In this document: positions 4,841 through 6,443 of the stretch, one piece after another | Layout of the letters: every line of letters starts with the position of its first letter | Position numbering within the stretch: position 1 is the stretch's first letter | Assembly (NCBI GenBank): GCA_964614375.1 | Contig: CAZTLI010000316.1 | Span: forward strand, 1 to 6,443 | Reading direction: 5' to 3' | DNA: 6,443 nt | From: CAZTLI01 sp964614375 | Lineage (GTDB): Bacteria; Chloroflexota; Anaerolineae; Aggregatilineales; Phototrophicaceae | Program-made: the position numbers and the translations under genes | The notes under the pieces: generated by a model | Databases searched by the model: none | Told to the model about the DNA's origin: nothing | Seen by the model: the letters and a program-made list of their open reading frames with translations, nothing else

Positions 4841-6352
4841 ATGCCTGAGATTCTTTTCGGACAGTCCTATTACTTACGCTTTGACCGCAAATTGTGGGAC
4901 GCGATGCAGCCCTATCCCCCACTGGGGACGCTGTATGCTGCCAGTGTGATGCGTGAGCGGGGTTATGATGTGGCGCTGTTCGATGCAATGCTGGCAGAGT
5001 CTACGGCAGAATGGGACACGGCTTTGAAACAATATCGCCCCAAATATGCCGTCATTTTTGAAGATAACTTCAACTATTTGAGCAAAATGAGTTTGCTGCG
5101 GATGCGTGAAGCAGCCTTTGAGATGATTGACTACGCGAAAGCGACCGATTGTACGATCATCGTCGCGGGCGCGGATATGACCGACCATGCTGACAAATAT
5201 CTTGAGCATGGCGCGGATTATGTGCTGATTGGTGAAGGTGAGGAAACGTTACGTGAACTGGTCGATTATCTACAATCAGCCGAAATTCCACAAGAAAACG
5301 AACTCTACAAAATTCAGAGTCTGGCCTATCTGCACGATGGTGAAGTCGTCAAAACGCCCGTGCGACAGGTCATCAAACAGTTGGACGACGTTCCATTTCC
5401 GGCGTGGGATTTGGTAGACCGGGCTAAATACCGCAAGATATGGTATGAGCATCACGGTTATTACAGCATGAATCTGGTAACGACTCGTGGCTGTCCTTTC
5501 CACTGTAACTGGTGCGCCAAACCCATCTGGGGGCAGGTCTACAATACACGCAGTCCTGAAAATGTCGTCAAGGAAATGGCCTGGCTGAAAGCCAATTTTA
5601 ATCCTGACCAAATCTGGTTTATGGACGACATCATGGGCATACGCGACAGATGGATTGAAGATTTCGCCGATTTACTCGATGCCTATGACGTGCATATCCC
5701 GTTTAAGAGCCTGAATCGCGTCGATTTGTTATTGCGTGGCAAAACGATTCCTGCACTGGCACGCGCAGGCGCAAAAATCGTCTGGGTGGGCGCGGAGAGC
5801 GGCAGTCAGAAAATTCTCGATGCGATGGACAAAGGCACAAAGGTGAAGCAGATTTACGAGGCGACCCGCCAACTTCATGCACATGGCGTGCAGGTCGCGT
5901 TTTTCCTGCAATTTGGCTATCCGGGCGAAACACGCGAAGACATTGAATTGACCTTGCAAATGGTGCGTGACTTAATGCCAGACGACATCGGCATCAGCGT
6001 CAGCTATCCACTGCCGGGAACGCCATTTTACGAACGTGTGCGTCATGAATTAGGCAATAAAGCGAACTGGTACGATAGCGAAGACCTCGCCATGCTCTAT
6101 CAAGGGCCATTTGCCACCGCGTTTTATCGCCAGCTCCACACTGTCGTGCATAAAGACTATCGTTCGCGCAAAACATGGGGCGAAATCAAACGCCTGCTAC
6201 GCAACCCACTTAATCTGCGACCCGGTCATATCCGCCAAACTGCTGCGATGGTGTATCATCGTCTGACGCTGCCGGGTGCAATCAACGAGCTAGATAATCT
6301 GGCCTCGATTCCACATGAACCCACCCGCATTCCAAATGTGGTGTTACAATAA
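4841..6352 (+). CDS. B12-binding-domain radical SAM protein
   Basis: A complete 503-residue enzyme with a cobalamin-binding-type N-terminal domain (about 1-150: PYPPLGTLYAASVMRERGYDVALFDAML, then YVLIGEGEETLRELV near 127-142) and a radical SAM barrel (about 205-410). The [4Fe-4S] cysteines are C218, C222 and C225 in TTRGCPFHCNWC; other landmarks are WFMDD near 259-263, GAESGS at 317-322 and GYPGET at 359-364. The last 90 residues are basic and partly helical (HKDYRSRKTWGEIKRLLRNPLN). It should cleave S-adenosylmethionine to a 5'-deoxyadenosyl radical; many relatives methylate unreactive carbons, others do ring closures or rearrangements, as in BchE and hopanoid HpnJ-type proteins. The DxHxxG cobalamin-ligand motif is absent (DAMLAE at 48-53), as in several relatives. 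The ATG at 4841, preceded by GAAGGA (4829-4834) 6 nt away, is chosen over ATG 4814, which lacks a usable ribosome-binding site. Substrate unknown. Confidence 0.92.
   Translation: MPEILFGQSYYLRFDRKLWDAMQPYPPLGTLYAASVMRERGYDVALFDAMLAESTAEWDTALKQYRPKYAVIFEDNFNYLSKMSLLRMREAAFEMIDYAKATDCTIIVAGADMTDHADKYLEHGADYVLIGEGEETLRELVDYLQSAEIPQENELYKIQSLAYLHDGEVVKTPVRQVIKQLDDVPFPAWDLVDRAKYRKIWYEHHGYYSMNLVTTRGCPFHCNWCAKPIWGQVYNTRSPENVVKEMAWLKANFNPDQIWFMDDIMGIRDRWIEDFADLLDAYDVHIPFKSLNRVDLLLRGKTIPALARAGAKIVWVGAESGSQKILDAMDKGTKVKQIYEATRQLHAHGVQVAFFLQFGYPGETREDIELTLQMVRDLMPDDIGISVSYPLPGTPFYERVRHELGNKANWYDSEDLAMLYQGPFATAFYRQLHTVVHKDYRSRKTWGEIKRLLRNPLNLRPGHIRQTAAMVYHRLTLPGAINELDNLASIPHEPTRIPNVVLQ
6342..6350 (+). 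promoter_or_regulatory. Possible extended -10 element before the last gene
   Basis: TGT followed by TACAAT (6345-6350) matches an extended -10 (TGn plus a 5/6 hexamer) and lies in the last codons of the radical SAM gene, 31 nt before the next ATG. No -35 is evident, as expected for this promoter type. Read-through from the operon is at least as likely. Confidence 0.25.
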
Positions 6353-6381
6353 TCGCAATTAGGTATTGGAGACAAATTTCG

Positions 6382-6443
6382 ATGGTAACGCCCCCAAAAA
6401 CACAAATTAGCGATAACACACGCATCATCGACATTACTGTCGG
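6382..6443 (+). CDS. Start of an unidentified gene, truncated by the right edge
   Basis: An ATG with GGAG (6368-6371) 10 nt upstream opens a frame that runs to the window edge, giving 20 complete codons: MVTPPKTQISDNTRIIDITV, then probably Gly. It begins 29 nt after the radical SAM stop, with no terminator between, so it is likely the third gene of the operon. The visible residues are a polar leader followed by the beginning of a beta strand; there is no signal peptide and no recognisable motif. I cannot name the product. Confidence 0.65.
   Translation, partial: MVTPPKTQISDNTRIIDITV

Noticed and set aside
4686..4988. Minus-strand 100-codon open frame across the amidohydrolase/radical SAM junction
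   Set aside because: It is antisense to two strong genes, has no recognisable motif, and is explained by their codon use.

Overview
The window reads as an ordinary bacterial chromosome segment of medium G+C, with every gene on the + strand and little non-coding space. The lineage cannot be fixed from sequence alone. The Pit-like plus DUF47 pair and the style of the amidohydrolase and B12 radical SAM proteins remind me of Chloroflexota (Anaerolineae-like), but this is a low-confidence impression. There are no rRNA, tRNA, CRISPR or insertion-sequence signatures.

Layout. (1) 3-1217: tail of an oligopeptide/dipeptide ABC transporter locus, made of the last 85 residues of an ATP-binding subunit and then a complete DppB-type permease. 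(2) 1254-1645: a single-gene unit with a TATAAT -10 element, an FmdB-type zinc-ribbon protein of 100 residues and a rho-independent terminator. (3) 1652-3357: a phosphate unit. A PiT-family transporter overlaps a DUF47/PhoU-like partner by 4 bp. Just upstream lie three tandem 8-mers of the form PyTTAAnnT with 3-nt spacers, which look like a Pho box. (4) 3358-3622: a 265-nt intergenic stretch with several stem-loops, some mutually exclusive, and then a TATAAT -10 element. (5) 3623-6443: an apparent operon of an ATZ/TRZ-like amidohydrolase, a cobalamin-binding-type radical SAM enzyme and the first 20 codons of a third gene, with about 30-nt gaps.

How the genes work together. The ABC proteins import peptides or related solutes. 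The PiT/DUF47 pair should take up inorganic phosphate, probably under PhoB/PhoP-type control; the overlap of the repeats with a candidate promoter suggests repression rather than activation. The amidohydrolase and radical SAM pair looks like part of an uncharacterised biosynthetic or modification pathway that continues beyond the right edge. It is the best candidate here for undescribed chemistry, but its substrate cannot be read from the sequence.

The points most worth checking are the Pho-box-like array, the loss of the first-repeat aspartate in the PiT protein, the intergenic RNA-like folds, and the amidohydrolase/radical SAM operon.
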